A stretch of DNA of 64,000 nucleotides from Ascoidea rubescens DSM 1968 (lineage: Eukaryota > Ascomycota > Saccharomycetes > Ascoideales > Ascoideaceae). Numbering within the stretch: the first letter of the stretch is position 1; every line of letters starts with the position of its first letter. A program made the position numbers and the translations under genes. Below the pieces are notes generated by a model. That model saw only the letters and a program-made list of their open reading frames with translations. It was not told the origin of the DNA and searched no databases. The DNA lies in the NCBI RefSeq assembly GCF_001661345.1, contig NW_017962934.1, positions 124,001 to 188,000 on the forward strand. Reading direction: 5' to 3'. This document shows, piece by piece, positions 36,400 through 49,024 of this stretch.

Positions 36400-36760
36400 A
36401 ATCTTTTTCAATTTGATGATGTTGAGCCAAGAAAATTTGGAGCCGTTAGTGAGAGTCCATTTTGTATTTCCGTTGTTGATAAATACTCAGAATATGTTGT
36501 CGTTGCGCCGATTGTTGTACCAACACTGGTTAATTGGTGGTCGAACGACTCTACTTTGCTCAATCATCGGTTATTATTTATGGATCTTCAAACTATCACA
36601 CAGGCTCATAGGTTTGACTTGCAGTTTGTCCATCATTCTTATCACACCGATTGATTGAAAACAATAACATGAGATCACTACCTGCCAGGGCACAAAAAAG
36701 ACGGCTATGTGTTCGAACCGACCATTCTGAACGTAACGCCGCAGACATATTATTAGTGAG
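36400..36760 (+). pseudogene. Fossil beta-domain block, plus strand
   Basis: A plus-strand frame reads FQFDDVEPRKFGAVSESPFC, ISVVDKYSEYVVVAPIVVPT, LVNWWSNDSTLLNHRLLFMD and DHYLPGHKKDGYVFEPTILN, with few interruptions over about 115 codons. ESPFCISVVDKYSEYVVV parallels EVPVFAVYERRYFLTVVV at 57.4 kb and is the beta segment of the family. The open 110-codon frame at 36326-36658 is a hydrophobic shadow in another frame. Confidence 0.47.
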
Positions 36761-37534
36761 AAAGTTCATGATCACTTGAAGAAGAGAGAATTGGTATTTC
36801 AGGTCTGCAACGTAAATTCAATCGGTGCCAAGCATGGTGATCTGCATTTTTCAGTCATTGGATTAATCAATTAATAAAGCAGATTTCCTCCACTGTAAAA
36901 ATTGCCCAATATGCTTGTATTTGAGACATTGCAGAGTGGACGATCAAAAGCAACTTAGCTGATGCCTCTGTCAGTTCTGTTTGGGCGTTTCAGCCAGACT
37001 GCAAGGGGATACGGAGTGTTCACCTCTCGCAATAGCCATGGGTTGGTCAGTCCTTCAATCTTCTGTGACGAACTGAAAACTATTTTGAAAGTCGGCACTT
37101 GCCCTCATTCAATCATTAGTTCCATTTTCAGTTCGAGTTAGTCGTACAGCTTATGGTGTGGAGAAGAAAGTCCGAGAATTGCTTATAAGGAAGTATAACA
37201 CAACAATCTCATGTTTCTATGATTCTGTAAATTTTTATAAGATATTGCAAGAGAAATACATCAATTCTTGGTATTAACTGATATTTTGTTTGTTACTCGG
37301 AGAAGATGTTAATGATCCCCGACGAGTGGGGTTTAAAAAATGGCAGCGGCACTTGGGGCGTTTTTTCTTTCAAAAAGAATTTAGCAATGAATGTAAAGAT
37401 TATATCTAGATGGAATTGGTATATCCTGAGCATCAACAGACCGGAAATAGTGGCCAAGGCAGATCTTGGTTGACTGCTTTCAGAAAACGATATTGCAGTA
37501 ACTCCTGCTTGATTTCTTCGTCAGCACCTTAATC

Positions 37535-37905
37535 AGCATTGAAATGGTATTGATGTGTCAAAAATTGGTTGCGGGAGACAGATTATTGAAACGCTTAAGA
37601 TTGAGGAGTCTTGAATTTAGTTCATTTGAAGCCGAGGTAACCGTATTGAAGTGCTATTTAAAACCAATTTGCTTGATTGAGTTGCCAACGAGTTGTCAAC
37701 CAACCGATTACATGTTAGTTCGTTTCCTACTGCTGAAAACATTCACTGCACAATCTTGATGCTGCTGCGTGGATACCAAGTTAAGACTTTGGTGCAGAAT
37801 GAAGGATCCACCTGAAGTTGGATGAAGAATCTTGATGAAGTTAAAACTCTGATTTTTTATCTGTTCACTAGAATACCTTGTTTTCGTTTAGTTTGTGGGT
37901 ACGGT
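37535..37905 (+). pseudogene. Coding-like block, plus strand
   Basis: A plus-strand frame reads GIDVSKIGCGRQIIETLKIE, NRIEVLFKTNLLDWVANELS, NRLHVSSFPTAENIHCTILM and LLRGYQVKTLVQNEGSTW over about 120 codons with few stops. It is probably the continuation, or the next copy, of the plus-strand run at 36.4 kb. The open frame at 37544-37759 is a leucine-rich shadow. Function is unknown. Confidence 0.42.
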
Positions 37906-38517
37906 GACAACAATTCGGCTGGCAACTTTGGGGATCGACAATTGGTCGGTCTATAGAAAGCTTTAATGAGTCAAAAGACATTACATGGCACTTTATGAAT
38001 CAGGCATCAGTCGCTTCCTTAATTTCTAAAATCAAGAAAATTAGAGCAAGCTGAGGTGGCCATCGCAGCACAGTTTCTGCGTTTGGTCTTGTCAACTCTG
38101 TTGCAAATTTTCCGACGCCCAATAAGAGTGGCAATAGCTGCTTTGCTATCCTGGTATCCTTCCACGCATCAGATTCTTTAAATTATTAAACAATTCAATG
38201 TGATTTGATTATACTCGAAGGTAATCCAATGCCGGATTGGTTACGCAAAATCCGATGCTAGCAGTATCATTCCTGATGCGAGAACTAAGCTGGTTTGCGG
38301 AACTGGCTCTTAATATATATTTTACGTTTTTAAACATTTTAATATTCATTAATGGGGTTCTGATTGATACCCTCTATTGGTTACTTACCTATAGTATGAA
38401 CTGCTCCATAGTTTCTTGATGCCGCCACAAGATATTGGTACAGTTGAATGAGCATATTAACTATAGAATCCTCAGCCATTCGCACCATATAAACGTACTA
38501 CTTGAACATTTAGACAT

Positions 38518-38776
38518 GTGAGGATGATGAGATCACGGTTGTCAAACAGTTGTATTTATGTTTCATTTGAATTTAATTTAATAAGACTTTCAATTATTCT
38601 GGTTTACTTTGATGTTCGTACGCTGTCTCCGGTTGTACCATCGGCAGACGTTGAGACAAATGAGTCTCCGCGATCATCCGAGACGGCAAATATCAATCAG
38701 CCAGACAAACCTCTTCACGCGAATAGAATATCGATTATTCGTATCTTATTGTTTGAAGAGGTAGATGATCCTTGAT
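38518..38776 (+). pseudogene. Open block, plus strand
   Basis: An 85-codon open frame has a second half that reads TLSPVVPSADVETNESPRSS, ETANINQPDKPLHANRISII and ILLFEEVDDP before a terminator. The composition is polar and protein-like. No shared motif was found apart from an acidic end. Confidence 0.33.
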
Positions 38777-40317
38777 ACTGCAACGAAAAATCCACCAGAA
38801 TCAAGACACTGATCATTGGCGCCGCGAAGCTAGTTTGATCAAAAGGTCATGCTTCCGAGTGAGATAATCTGCACTCCCCCGTGGGCTCATCTTTGGGGGT
38901 GATGTTTAGCACTCGGTCTTTGAAAGCGCTTGGACAACACAAAATATCTTTTGCGGAATTTGAAACGTGATCAACTAGATTGACCTAATAAGAAAAGGTG
39001 TTACTTTAAGAAAAAGGTGCCGGCAGGCATCTCACCAAATACATGGGCTGATTCCAACAGCCTCTCTTAGGTGTGTTTCTGCGACGCGGGGTGAATTGCT
39101 TGTCGTTTTTTAAAAGGACATCCGATACCTTAAAAACTGCCCAGCGATACCTTTTTCTTCTTTTTTCAATTTAATCTAGTCTCATTAGTGCTTTATCGAG
39201 GATTATTTGCAAGATAGTTTTCGGTCAATTTAGCGCGGATGTCTACTCATAGACAATTGAATTGATTGACGTTTCAACAAACTGTTGGAACTCCCCAACC
39301 GCAAAATTACTTAAAATTCATTCCTTTTATTTTCAGCCATCACCAGCAACAGCAACAAATGGACCGTGCTCATTGATTCAGATTGATTTCATATACATGC
39401 CGAAGAGGCATCACCACGTATATTAATTGCTGGCTCTTCATTTTTGTTTCAGCCTAAATCAATATGAACTGATTTTTCCTTTTTGATAGTGAGCACTTAA
39501 GACAGTAAATAATTACTGATTTGTTGCGTTTCAGCTTGACAAGTCCTTGATTTCTTACACAGTAACCTTTCAAATCATTCTTACTCTCTTTTAACTTCCG
39601 CCGAGAATGTACTTCTCTTGCACAGTAATCGAGGGAGAAATATCAGTGACCTTAAAATAGTTGGTAGCAATATTATAGTTATATATGATGAATAAGTTGG
39701 AATGGGCGGATTAAAGCATGCCAGTTATCTTTCGGTGAGTTGAAATGATGAGTACATTTGTCTTATTGAAGCGGTGAGATGCCGGGTTCTTAGTTCCTGC
39801 CAATTGATATACTGGTCAAAATGCTGCAGGAGAATAATAATCGAAGCTCTTTCAATTCCTCAGTCATTTTCTTAATGGCTCCAGAAGTAACAGTAGCGGC
39901 TGACATCATTCAAAAAGAAAATAGTTCATATAATATATTTTAGATGGAGATTTCATTGTTCAAAGGGGTGATGGGCAATCGGCAGTTGGAGAGATGTTTT
40001 CTAAGGCGCTTAATACACCAGCTTTTAATTGCCTAATGGCAGTACAAAATTTAAAATTTTTGACAGTAGAAACTTTGCGCGTTACCTCAGTCTGAATATA
40101 TGGGATAATTGTTAAGTTTGCGGTTTGTTTCTAACTAGCAAATAAACTGGTCAACTTTGAGCAACCAACTTTAACCCATGATATTGCCTTAAAGTATTGA
40201 CTTTTACTGTTCTGTTGATGGCTTTTTTCATGTATATAACCATTACGCCGCACTCCGTCTATATTCGTATTGGCCTTTTTTTCATCTCCATCACCTTAGA
40301 TAGTATCGGCAATCAAT

Positions 40318-40740
40318 TCAGATACTAAGTTGAAAATGCCGACAATGGAAGTTGGCTGCACTCATTTTCAGCGGAAGTGCTGATTGAGAGCAAGACAACA
40401 AGTGAACTGGTTGATCCTCTGGTATCATTGCTGTGCACCAAAAAAATAAACAGCCGGTCATTGGTTTTTTGAAGAACGAAATCGCAGAACCCAACACAGC
40501 GCAAAATACTGTCAATTGGCACCGCTGATTCATTAACGCCAAATTGTTCTATTTGACGGGCAGTTGATAGATTTGAACACACAGCTCCTCTTCATTAAAG
40601 AACACCTTAGAGACGTTCTTTGGCGCTGATACTTGGTTAGCGGTCGGCCAGCCCAAACGGCTGTTTCGCCATCTCAATTATGCCCAAATTGATTGGCTAA
40701 GCTGCAGAGGACAGCTTGCTGATTGACACTGCCGTTGTGA
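40318..40740 (-). pseudogene. Coding-like blocks, minus strand
   Basis: Minus-strand pieces are VNQQAVLCSLANQFGHNWDG with ETAVWAGRPLTKYQRQR (40.74-40.6 kb), then an 85-codon open frame (40582-40325) with FGVNESAVPIDSILRCVGFC, DFVLQKTNDRLFIFLVHSND and SSLVVLLSISTSAENECSQL. The latter resembles the beta part plus acidic turn of the family in pattern but not in exact motif. There are few interruptions. Confidence 0.4.
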
Positions 40741-41271
40741 TCTTCTCAGGTGTTTGCTGTGGTTCTCATTGTCCGTTGCTGTTCTGGTTACGTCACAATG
40801 TGTATGTTATTCTACATTGGTACTAACGGGGTTGGATTTCTTCCAAGTTTTTCTCCTCTTTATGAATTTTTACTGTAATGAATTAATATAGGTTTTTGCT
40901 TCATCAATCTGTCATTCATGGAAATATATTGTCATTTTAAGCCGAACCACCGCTATGACGAAGGTTTCGGGTCTGGTGAGTTCAATTAAATGCTCACACC
41001 CGATGAAAGCCGCAATTGCGCGCTGACTAAAAAAATAAAATTTTTTTTCAAAGTCACTTCTGGAAAGAAGAAAAATAGAATTGCTCTATAACTCAAATCA
41101 GACTAATCTAAAAGCTCAAACGGATTCAAAGTCAAATAAAATGAGAACACACAACTTAAATAGTCTGCTGACTAAACCCTTAATATGTCGTTGGATCATG
41201 GGAAATACGCCCAACTAGATTTTAATGCGATTGACTGTTAATTCACGTGACCCAAAAAATCGGCATCGGTT

Positions 41272-41520
41272 GGCATAGCCGTCAAACTACGAAGTCCCTC
41301 AATTCAAGAAAGAGACTGAATTGACTCCAACTGTTGGACATAAATTGTGGTTCAAGTATTAAAATACAGTTCCAGGGTGTTCAACTACCAACTTCATTAT
41401 CCTGGTCAACCTTTAATCGGAAGGGAGAAATTTGACAAGCAACAGGTGAATACTGCGGATGGTAATTGATTATGGTGTAAACAAAAAAAGAAGTATCTTT
41501 TGACTTTTGGAAAACTTGTG
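41272..41520 (+). pseudogene. Coding-like block, plus strand
   Basis: A plus-strand frame reads VGIAVKLRSPSIQERD, VLKYSSRVFNYQLHYPGQPL and IGREKFDKQQVNTADGNWLW, with few stops in about 80 codons. It faces a minus-strand block that ends near 41.55 kb. No known domain is recognised. Confidence 0.35.
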
Positions 41521-41554
41521 ATACATCCTCATTATCACGAAGAGAAGCGATATA

Positions 41555-42658
41555 ATGGATTAATTATTTGCAAAATGAGAGATCCAAGGAAGTTGATGCC
41601 GCACGAAATAAACAGATAATTGCGCAAAATAAAAGTTTGAGATGACGAATTTGCGCTGCATCGTTGAAATAGATGAAGTATTGACTTTATTGATATTCAG
41701 CAGCTGTTTCACCAATACCATCATTGTGACCACATCGAAGGATTAACCTACTTCAATGATCGCTGATACCTTCGTTTGGGCAGCCGCAGTTATCAAGTTC
41801 CCGCAGTAACAATTCATCAATAACCTCCGAGTATGTTGCTATCACCCACCCAGTACTGAGGGTTTGTTTGTCTTCGATTTGGGAGATGCCTCATCAGGTG
41901 AAGCAAAAGTTGCAAAAACTGTTACCGCGGGTATGGGCGGTGCTCCTCCTCCACTTGCTTGTCCATGATTAGTAATTGCTAAAGAACCATATGCAATATT
42001 TTTTGTCAGTCGTTTGAGGAGAGAAATGATGAAAAAAAAATTTTTCGGCTCATAGCGATATGCTACTATTAAATTATTCTCCACAATAGTTAATCAAAAA
42101 TTACTATCATTAATAATAGTGTTTCCCAAAACTATAATTTGACATAGCAAACTTCAACAAAAGTCTCAATGAGAATTGAGCTGCCAAGAGTATTGTAACA
42201 TATTTGTCAGGGTAACAGCGAGCAAATGCTTTCATGAATTTCTTCAACAATATTTTTAAATTTATTTGATTGGCGGATCTTTTTGGGTTCTGACTATAAA
42301 TGTGTCTGTTGTTTATAAAATTATCCTCTTCCAGAGGAATCTTTCCATAAGCAGTTCAAAGTTAACAAATGGCTGACCGCCCTCCCGCATATGCTAAATA
42401 TGTTCTCAAATGACAGCGCAGTGATTCCTCTAAAATGATCAGATTGAATTGTAGTCAAACGTAACTTTCACCGTGGCCTTCTGCGATCATCATGCAGAAT
42501 GCTCTTGTTTTGATAACTATCGTTGCTTTCTGACCCGATAATGAACGATTAGGAATATAGATGCGCGGTTCAATACTGCACCAGATGAAAGCCACTTCAA
42601 TACCCGATTCACTCGATGAGAAGGACAAACCAGGTCTTTCTCTTTCCCCACATTTCAT
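41555..42658 (-). pseudogene. Fossil gene, minus strand
   Basis: Minus-strand blocks run over about 1.1 kb: RERPGLSFSSSESGIEVAFI and RIYIPNRSLSGQKATIVIKT (42.66-42.48 kb), YGKIPLEEDNFINNRHIYSQ and LLKKFMKAFARCYPDKYVTI (42.35-42.2 kb), HGQASGGGAPPIPAVTVFAT (41.97-41.9 kb), and NLITAAAQTKVSAIIEVG with VTMMVLVKQLLNINKVNTSS (41.8-41.65 kb). LITAAAQTKVSAIIEV is close to the C-terminal helix type. It is interrupted in several places. Length and order suit a family copy, but the early part matches poorly. Confidence 0.45.
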
Positions 42659-43744
42659 CAGCCAGAGATAGCAATATTAAAGCTATACATTGGAGCTTAG
42701 AAAATCGATATTAAGATCAATTTGATAACACGCTGCTTTATCTCACATAAATGTAAATGAAGTACCGAATCTATTGATGCAGCTAGGCCGCCTATTGGAA
42801 CCTCGCTTCCGCAGCGAAATTTCTCATGGCACTTAGCCGGAGCTTTGCGCTGAAACAGCTATGTGAATAGTTCTAGACTGCTATAGACAGCACTTTTGGT
42901 TGTGTTATCGCAGAATGGAGAGCAGCGGTGATACTATTGAAAGGAAAACCGGCTGACCAGATAAGCTGCGGCATGCGATTTTTGAGCCACGGCCTGCTAT
43001 CAGATCTCACATAGCGAAGTTAAAAGACGTTTTCTGAACGAGTGGAATAGCCGTGACACTGAAGAGAGGTTGATTCATCCTTTAACAATAGGGCTTCAGT
43101 GTTGGGGTTTTCATTGGAATTGAAAATCTACTTATGATATCTGTGGGTTTGGTTTATTCAATTTTTGCGTTTTGGCTGCTTTCTGAATTGCTGTTTCAGG
43201 GTTTCAATGGGGAATGTGATATTATCAAATCAGCATGAAAAACCCATCTACTAATTTTCGTCATTATTGTTGCTCTACATTTCAAAGACGAACAATCTGA
43301 CATATCGTAAGCTAATCACCAAGTAGTTTAAATTCTTACAAATAATTCATCAGTATAAGAGGTTAAAATCACAACAATACCAATTTGGTTTGCAACCGAG
43401 ACAACTCATATTACACATGAAGATCCTGATGTTATGCAGAGATCAAGCAACCCTCACAAGTAAATGGACGAAATAACAAAAGAAAAGTAAAGCATATCTC
43501 TGCGGAAATGCTCCACTAGATCGATTAGACAAAAACCCCGAAAAAGCATCAATATAGGATATCCATCGATATTGTTCTTCTTTCGCTCAAATTAGTCAAC
43601 GTGCCTCTTACAGAAAACTGTCTAACAACATGATATTGGCCTGACAACGGGGCGTATTATTTGTAACTCCTCAGATACTTAGCAAAGAGACAAAACGATT
43701 TGTCGACTGATATGGCATGGGCTCTCTAGGACACTCAGGGATAT

Positions 43745-44180
43745 ATTTGAATTGGGAAAAAGGTTGTATAATCCGCATTACTGATACTGTAACTGAAGTA
43801 TTAAAGCTTTTACAAGCGTGCACACTGGCTGACTCAGTTTTATGTCGTTACAATTGACTGGGTTGCCACTGATGTGGCTCACAAAAAAAACCCTGCTTTT
43901 CCCTGGCCGAAATTAGCAGCACACTTAATGATTCAATTCGTCGGCAGGAGGGCAAAGAGCATCTTTCTAGCAAACACTCAAGATAGAAGGACTTGAATTA
44001 GCCTCGAAATTATTGGTTAACCTAATTGGATTCCGCTTGTGACAGCAGTTTGTCTCGTGCTCAACGCAACAAATAATGCAAGAAAGACACTACTACAACT
44101 ATGAATGATGGTCAATTTGAATTGATGCATGCGCGGTCAGCGGCGTATTCAGGTGATTCTATCGGTCAATGATAATCTGA
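43745..44180 (+). pseudogene. Coding-like blocks, plus strand
   Basis: Plus-strand pieces are NWEKGCIIRITDTVTEVLKL (near 43.76 kb), then, in another frame, WLTQFYVVTIDWVATDVAHK, KNPAFPWPKLAAHLMIQFVG, RRAKSIFLANTQDRR and WIPLVTAVCLVLNATNNARK (43.83-44.07 kb), about 115 codons with three or so interruptions. The second half looks helical and could be the C-terminal part of a copy. Confidence 0.42.
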
Positions 44181-44873
44181 GAAGGCTGGCCAGTGCTTGG
44201 TGAAGCTTTCGTGATGCTTACATGATTGATGTCTGTTTTTGAGAAGCCGCTGGAAGCTGATTAAAATGATTCTACTCACCTTTGCAGCCATCATTGGTTT
44301 GAGGAGAGAGTAGTGGGGCGATGCATCATATATATTGGAAAGGAGTTTTGGATTACAGCAATGAATTTTTATATCACTGGCGCTTCTTAAAGCCCGCATC
44401 TGAAATGTTATCAAAACAAATATCATCCTTTCGAAGTTCTTATATCAAGCATTGTTTTGTCCTTCAAAATAAAAATGGTTCATACTGAGCAAATGCCATT
44501 GCAGCTGAAACATTTCTCATCCTTCTTTGCTGATGGAGTTCTAACAAGGAAAGGCCACCTTGATTTCATCTTTTGGTTGGCGGAAATAATATGCTTGTCA
44601 TCCATGACTCGGATCATCACACGGCAAAACTGTTTGAAGTGATTCAGTAGCAGAATTCATGAAGGAAAACAATGTTGCAAGAATGTTAGATGGAGGGATC
44701 CTTATTTCAGTTAAAAAAAAGTGAAGAAAGATGTAAACTATTTCATTTGTAATTTCTTCAGTCACGATATCTCATCAATGAGGCAGATGCAGCTTAGCGA
44801 CGTGGGGCACCAAGTGCTCTGATGTGGCAAACAAAAGGAATTTGAATTTGAGGAATGCAAGGAAGCGACGCTG

Positions 44874-45158
44874 TTGTTGAGCAAAATAATTTATCCCGGC
44901 GGACCACACTTTAAAACTTATCAGAAACCATCTTCACTTATCAGGTGGTTCGGCGCTGAAAAACAACCCACAATTCATAACTTCCATAGAACCATCAATT
45001 TGGAACAAAATGTTAGACGTTGGGTTGGAAGCAATGGTTTCCTTGTCCCTTCCGCAATAGATGGAAAAAATTCTGATATTGGAGGTTCTCGATCTATATC
45101 GTTTTCGTTGGCAATTCGGGAAGTTTTGTTTAATATCTTTCTCTCCAGTTTGATGTAG
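44874..45158 (+). pseudogene. Open block, plus strand (strand uncertain)
   Basis: A 94-codon open frame contains WFGAEKQPTIHNFHRTINLE, QNVRRWVGSNGFLVPSAIDG and NSDIGGSRSISFSLAIREVL. A 72-codon frame on the minus strand (45193-44975) overlaps it and also reads plausibly (LSAKIGHYIKLERKILNKTS). I prefer the plus strand because of its codon bias, but cannot exclude the minus strand. Confidence 0.32.
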
Positions 45159-45652
45159 TGGCCAATTTTTGCACTCAGCAAATGTTCAATCAAATGAGGT
45201 ACATCGGATGCAGCACCTCAATTAGCCCACATTAATTGACTTTTCTGAGTCCAAATTTAATGGGAATGAGAATGGTCACAATTCGATATTTGGCGTTTGC
45301 CGTCATCATCAAAACTAAAAGTCTTAAACAAACTCTGTTTTATAAACATTGAATAGTTTCAGTCTGCTAAAATTCAATGTTCTCCATGAGCAGGAACGGC
45401 TGATATAGCAATTGCAAGAAGATATATTTTTGTAGACAAGAGTAGAACAAAGTTGAATGAAAAAGTGACCTGCTGCCCACTCAATTTGGTCGTTGCTTGA
45501 AATAAACAATCGATTCAGAGCACCCGGTGACAATTACAGACGGATAAAGTAAGTCCATTCTTCCGTCTGACCACCGAATTGCGTGACGAAGCTAATCCTT
45601 CAGTGCTTGCGATCTTCTCGGAATACATTATCGGCAATGATAATAGTGCCGA

Positions 45653-45695
45653 GAAGAGATGATGATAGACCCCGGAAGAGATGATGATAGACCCC
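45653..45695 (+). repeat. Two-copy 21-base tandem duplication
   Basis: The 21-base unit GAAGAGATGATGATAGACCCC occurs at 45653-45673 and again at 45675-45695 with one base between, so the period is 22. The copies are identical, which makes the duplication younger than the decay of the surrounding coding-like sequence. Confidence 0.85.
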
Positions 45696-45959
45696 AGAGG
45701 AGTTGATTTGCCGATCATGAGTGAACCACTGCCGGCATTCATTAATGGAAATTGAAGGTGTTAAATCTTCGTTGGAAACTCACTTCAAGATTTTCCTATG
45801 GTGCATAGAATGAGCTTCATGCCTTTTATTTTCGGTAGTATTTATCAACGATGTCCACAAGATTTTCATGTATTAACAATGCTTACCAATTGTGATTGAC
45901 ATATGGAGGCGACAAGGGCAACGACAAAATCAGTTAATTTAGGTGGAATCTTCATCATT

Positions 45960-46107
45960 TGAAATATTTGATCAAAGCTTCTTTTGGAATGAGGGTGGAA
46001 ATGTGGCAAACCTTCCCGATCTCAGCTTATGGTTGCATGGTGTCAGTTTCCTGTCTGGATCCTTCTCGGACTGTCTTCAAGTGCTGTTTACTAAAGAAAA
46101 CTAGCCA
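45960..46107 (+). pseudogene. Short coding-like block, plus strand
   Basis: An unbroken stretch in one plus frame reads EIFDQSFFWNEGGNVANLPD and LSLWLHGVSFLSGSFSDCLQ before a terminator. The codon bias is good. It lacks a start and is only a fragment of an unknown protein. Confidence 0.33.
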
Positions 46108-46387
46108 TTGACACCTCAATCTTATTCTCAAGGATGAACAAACGCACTAGTATTTTTCCATGAATGTACTACAGTAGGATATGCGCCAAGTAGCCAATGT
46201 GCCATCATCCGGTCGCGGAATAAAAATGGGGAGATGTAAAGAAGGGCTTAAAAAAACGGAACCCACATGAAACTCTCAGTCCTCGTTATGGATAACTGCA
46301 TTTCAACATAGATCGTCACGGTGGCACTCCACTGTCAAATGCCGAAAGGCCATATTTAGATAGCGTAGAGGAAGAAAACAGGGGTCG

Positions 46388-46648
46388 TTAACCCAGTATC
46401 CGGACTTCAAACAGTATGTCCTTTGTACGTTTAGAGTTCAAAGATACTACCAAACACCGTTTTCGTTGCTGAGCAATTACTACGTCTAAGTTCCAAACAA
46501 TGTTTTCAGAGATCTGGTCAGGACTCCAAAGAAGTTGCTGCAATCCATCACGACGGCCATCCATGTAAGTGTTCTTCACATCACGAACATGTGCAATTTT
46601 AAAGTATTGGATTGTGCGTCTTTTTAGGAATGTTCTTTCGACACTCAA
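46388..46648 (-). pseudogene. Open block, minus strand
   Basis: An 86-codon minus frame contains RRTIQYFKIAHVRDVKNTYM, DGRRDGLQQLLWSPDQISEN and IVWNLDVVIAQQRKRCLVVS before KRTKDILFEVRILG and a terminator. It reads as a helix followed by beta strands. No certain family motif is present, though WNLDVVIAQ followed by CLVVSLNS resembles the beta part of other copies. Confidence 0.38.
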
Positions 46649-46759
46649 GCAAATGAGAATTTCAGAGCTCCTTTGGATTGGGCGTCAACATCGTTACTTG
46701 GCCTGATCGTTAGTTTGCTTCATTGTTGGTGGGTGAACTCTGATTTTTTCGAAGCAGTG

Positions 46760-47010
46760 ATCATCCCTCAAATACGAAATAGAAAATTGAAGCGATCGCT
46801 AATCATGAATGGAAAAATATTAAAATGAATGAATAAACAAATAAAATGAAATGCATATACTTTATAGGAACACTTTGCCAATGTTCTACATAAATAGAAA
46901 ATAAGTAATTCAATCCAATCGCACCCGTTCTATTAATAGCAGCACCCCTGTCAGTGAAATAATTTAATTAGCTAAACTACAACATATTTAACAACAAATA
47001 ATACTTGTAA
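46760..47010. other. AT-rich spacer
   Basis: This is a strongly AT-rich gap of the same type as those bordering other copies, between a minus-strand block and the end of the next minus-strand copy at 47.1 kb. No gene or repeat is visible. Confidence 0.4.
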
Positions 47011-47103
47011 CCGCAATGAGATTGAACGAAAAAGTCGTAAATAACTTAGTTTCATCAATTATCAATAGAGTTATTAAAAGAATTTGTTTACAATTCTGAT
47101 CAC

Positions 47104-48780
47104 TTAAGCCCTAAGCCTCTTAGTAAGAATGTAAGCGGCATTACTTGTGGGATCGACGGTTGCAAAAGAAATATGCGCTTTCACAACCTTCATCGTAATA
47201 TCTACTTCATTGAAATATTTTTGACTCTGTGTAATTAATGCGATTGATTGCAATTAAGAAGGAGAACAGTTATGAAAATGAATGACGGGGATTCAATGTT
47301 TGTAAAACTATGAGTGACGCCTTGCACTAGCAATTGCGCTATGTAGACTGCTTCAACTAATGAGATCAACTCTTCTTCAAAAGTCACCAAGGTCTTTTAG
47401 AGATTGTTTCATCAGTTTGACATAACTGGAATTTGAGTTATGAATAACATATATTCAACAATTGATTTTCTTCACCAATGGCTTCATCCAAGTACTTGTC
47501 GAAGTGTTCAACTAACTGAACTGATAAGGTAACATTGTAATGAACCGTAAATCGCATTCAGTTTTAATACTTTCGTACAATCTAAGCTCAACTTGATTGA
47601 TTTTGGGTGGTGCGCCACAATATCGACCGACAAACACCAAAGCAAAAGCAGTATGATACCGGAAGCAATTACAAGCAAAATACAACAATCCCAACGTTGA
47701 ACGGTGAACTGATGCATCATCACTATCGAGCCTAGGCCTATCAGTTTCAATTGGGTTTGGTATAAGATATTGCTCTTGGGCTTAGCCGGAACACAATTCT
47801 ATTCAATTTTAATATTGGGAACTGATATTCTGACAAAAGTCATCATGGATTCAAAAATGCCATTGTTACGTTGAGCCGCATCAAGTCGAAGAAAACAATG
47901 CAAAATCTCTCCAAGATGGATCATTCTGAAGATACAACTGAATTAAGATTTGACCGCTTGACCGTTTAGATCTGATGGACCGGCATGATTGACACCATCC
48001 ACCAGTAATTTTATCATGTAGTGGTGCTTGTTGCTTGAGAAACGGAAGACAGGATGATCAACTGCAGTGGCTCCAATTGCAAACGATTGAGAACCATTTG
48101 GGTCTTTGTCGAACAAAAAATGACGATTTTTAGACCTCCTAATTCGATTTGATAATGATCCCATTTATCAAATATTTCTCAGCAAAACCAATTCGAGGAG
48201 GGAGTTTTCGCCATAATTCCCCCACACTATCGCATAATCACTGGCAGTTGTCAGATCGGTCTGATGAAGCTCCATTGACTTTGACGGAACAGCCGCAGGA
48301 AACACTATTCAACTGTTAAGCCCCATCAGTTAGCTAAATCTTTTGGTATGTTCAGTACCACTAAAATGAGGACTTCTTGAAGCAACTTGAGGGGCTGTTT
48401 GAACATCAGCAGTTGCTGCAGTTCAGATTGATAGCACTGAACGACAGCCCGCAAGTCTTTTGCCAGAAGGAACCTTAGGGGATTGCCACGGACAGCTTGC
48501 AAGCGTTGCCTGAAGCACTTGTTCACAATCCACTTTGCCGATTGGGTTCGCACTGTTTTGTTCAACAGTCGTAGCGGCAATATGTGTAACAGCAAACAAT
48601 ATCAGAGGAGACTTTTGTTTCATGATAATCGATAAATCAGTTGTAAACAATTTATATACATTTGCAATCTGACTATGATTTTCTTGATGAACTGCCTTTG
48701 TTGCTGCAAGTTTGCGGAAGTCTGAATTAGCAGCAGTATTCGCACAGAAACTTGATCAGTATTATCGGTCGAGGCGAGTG
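47104..48780 (-). pseudogene. Fossil copy, minus strand, long form
   Basis: Minus-strand blocks in family order are ANTAANSDFRKLAATKAVHQ and SPLILFAVTHIAATTVEQNS (48.75-48.55 kb; compare ELIEIALIAATDVNQIS at 23.65 kb), SFAIGATAVDHPVFRFSSNK and YMIKLLVDGVNHAGPSDLNG (48.08-47.96 kb), then VEHFDKYLDEAIGEENQLLN near 47.5 kb, FEEELISLVEAVYIAQLLVQ near 47.35 kb and ATVDPTSNAAYILTKRLRA just before a terminator at 47.1 kb. Its first 95 codons or so are unbroken. It is longer (about 1.67 kb) than the 385-codon copies, so it either has an extra segment or is two merged units. It is broken about eight times. Confidence 0.55.
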
Positions 48781-49024
48781 ATTATTTGCATTCTAATTTT
48801 TGTCATTATCCGATTGGGCGAGTTCTTCATTAACCCCTATCTCACTAAATTCAATTTGATCTTTAATCATATCGTTTCATTTGATTTCCGATGGAATTGC
48901 CATCATGTTACGTTCTTCATTGGTAGCAGTGGACAGACACCTCTCCATCAATCCAGCAGCAACGGGTGCAATTCCAAAGGGATTGGAATTCTTACTGTAA
49001 CGGCAGCTAAGGGTTAACTAGTAA

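Noticed and set aside
44560-44650. HDSDHHTAKLFE as a Tc1/mariner transposase catalytic motif
   Set aside because: No SPDLNP-type segment follows, there is no second aspartate at a suitable distance, and no terminal inverted repeats are visible.
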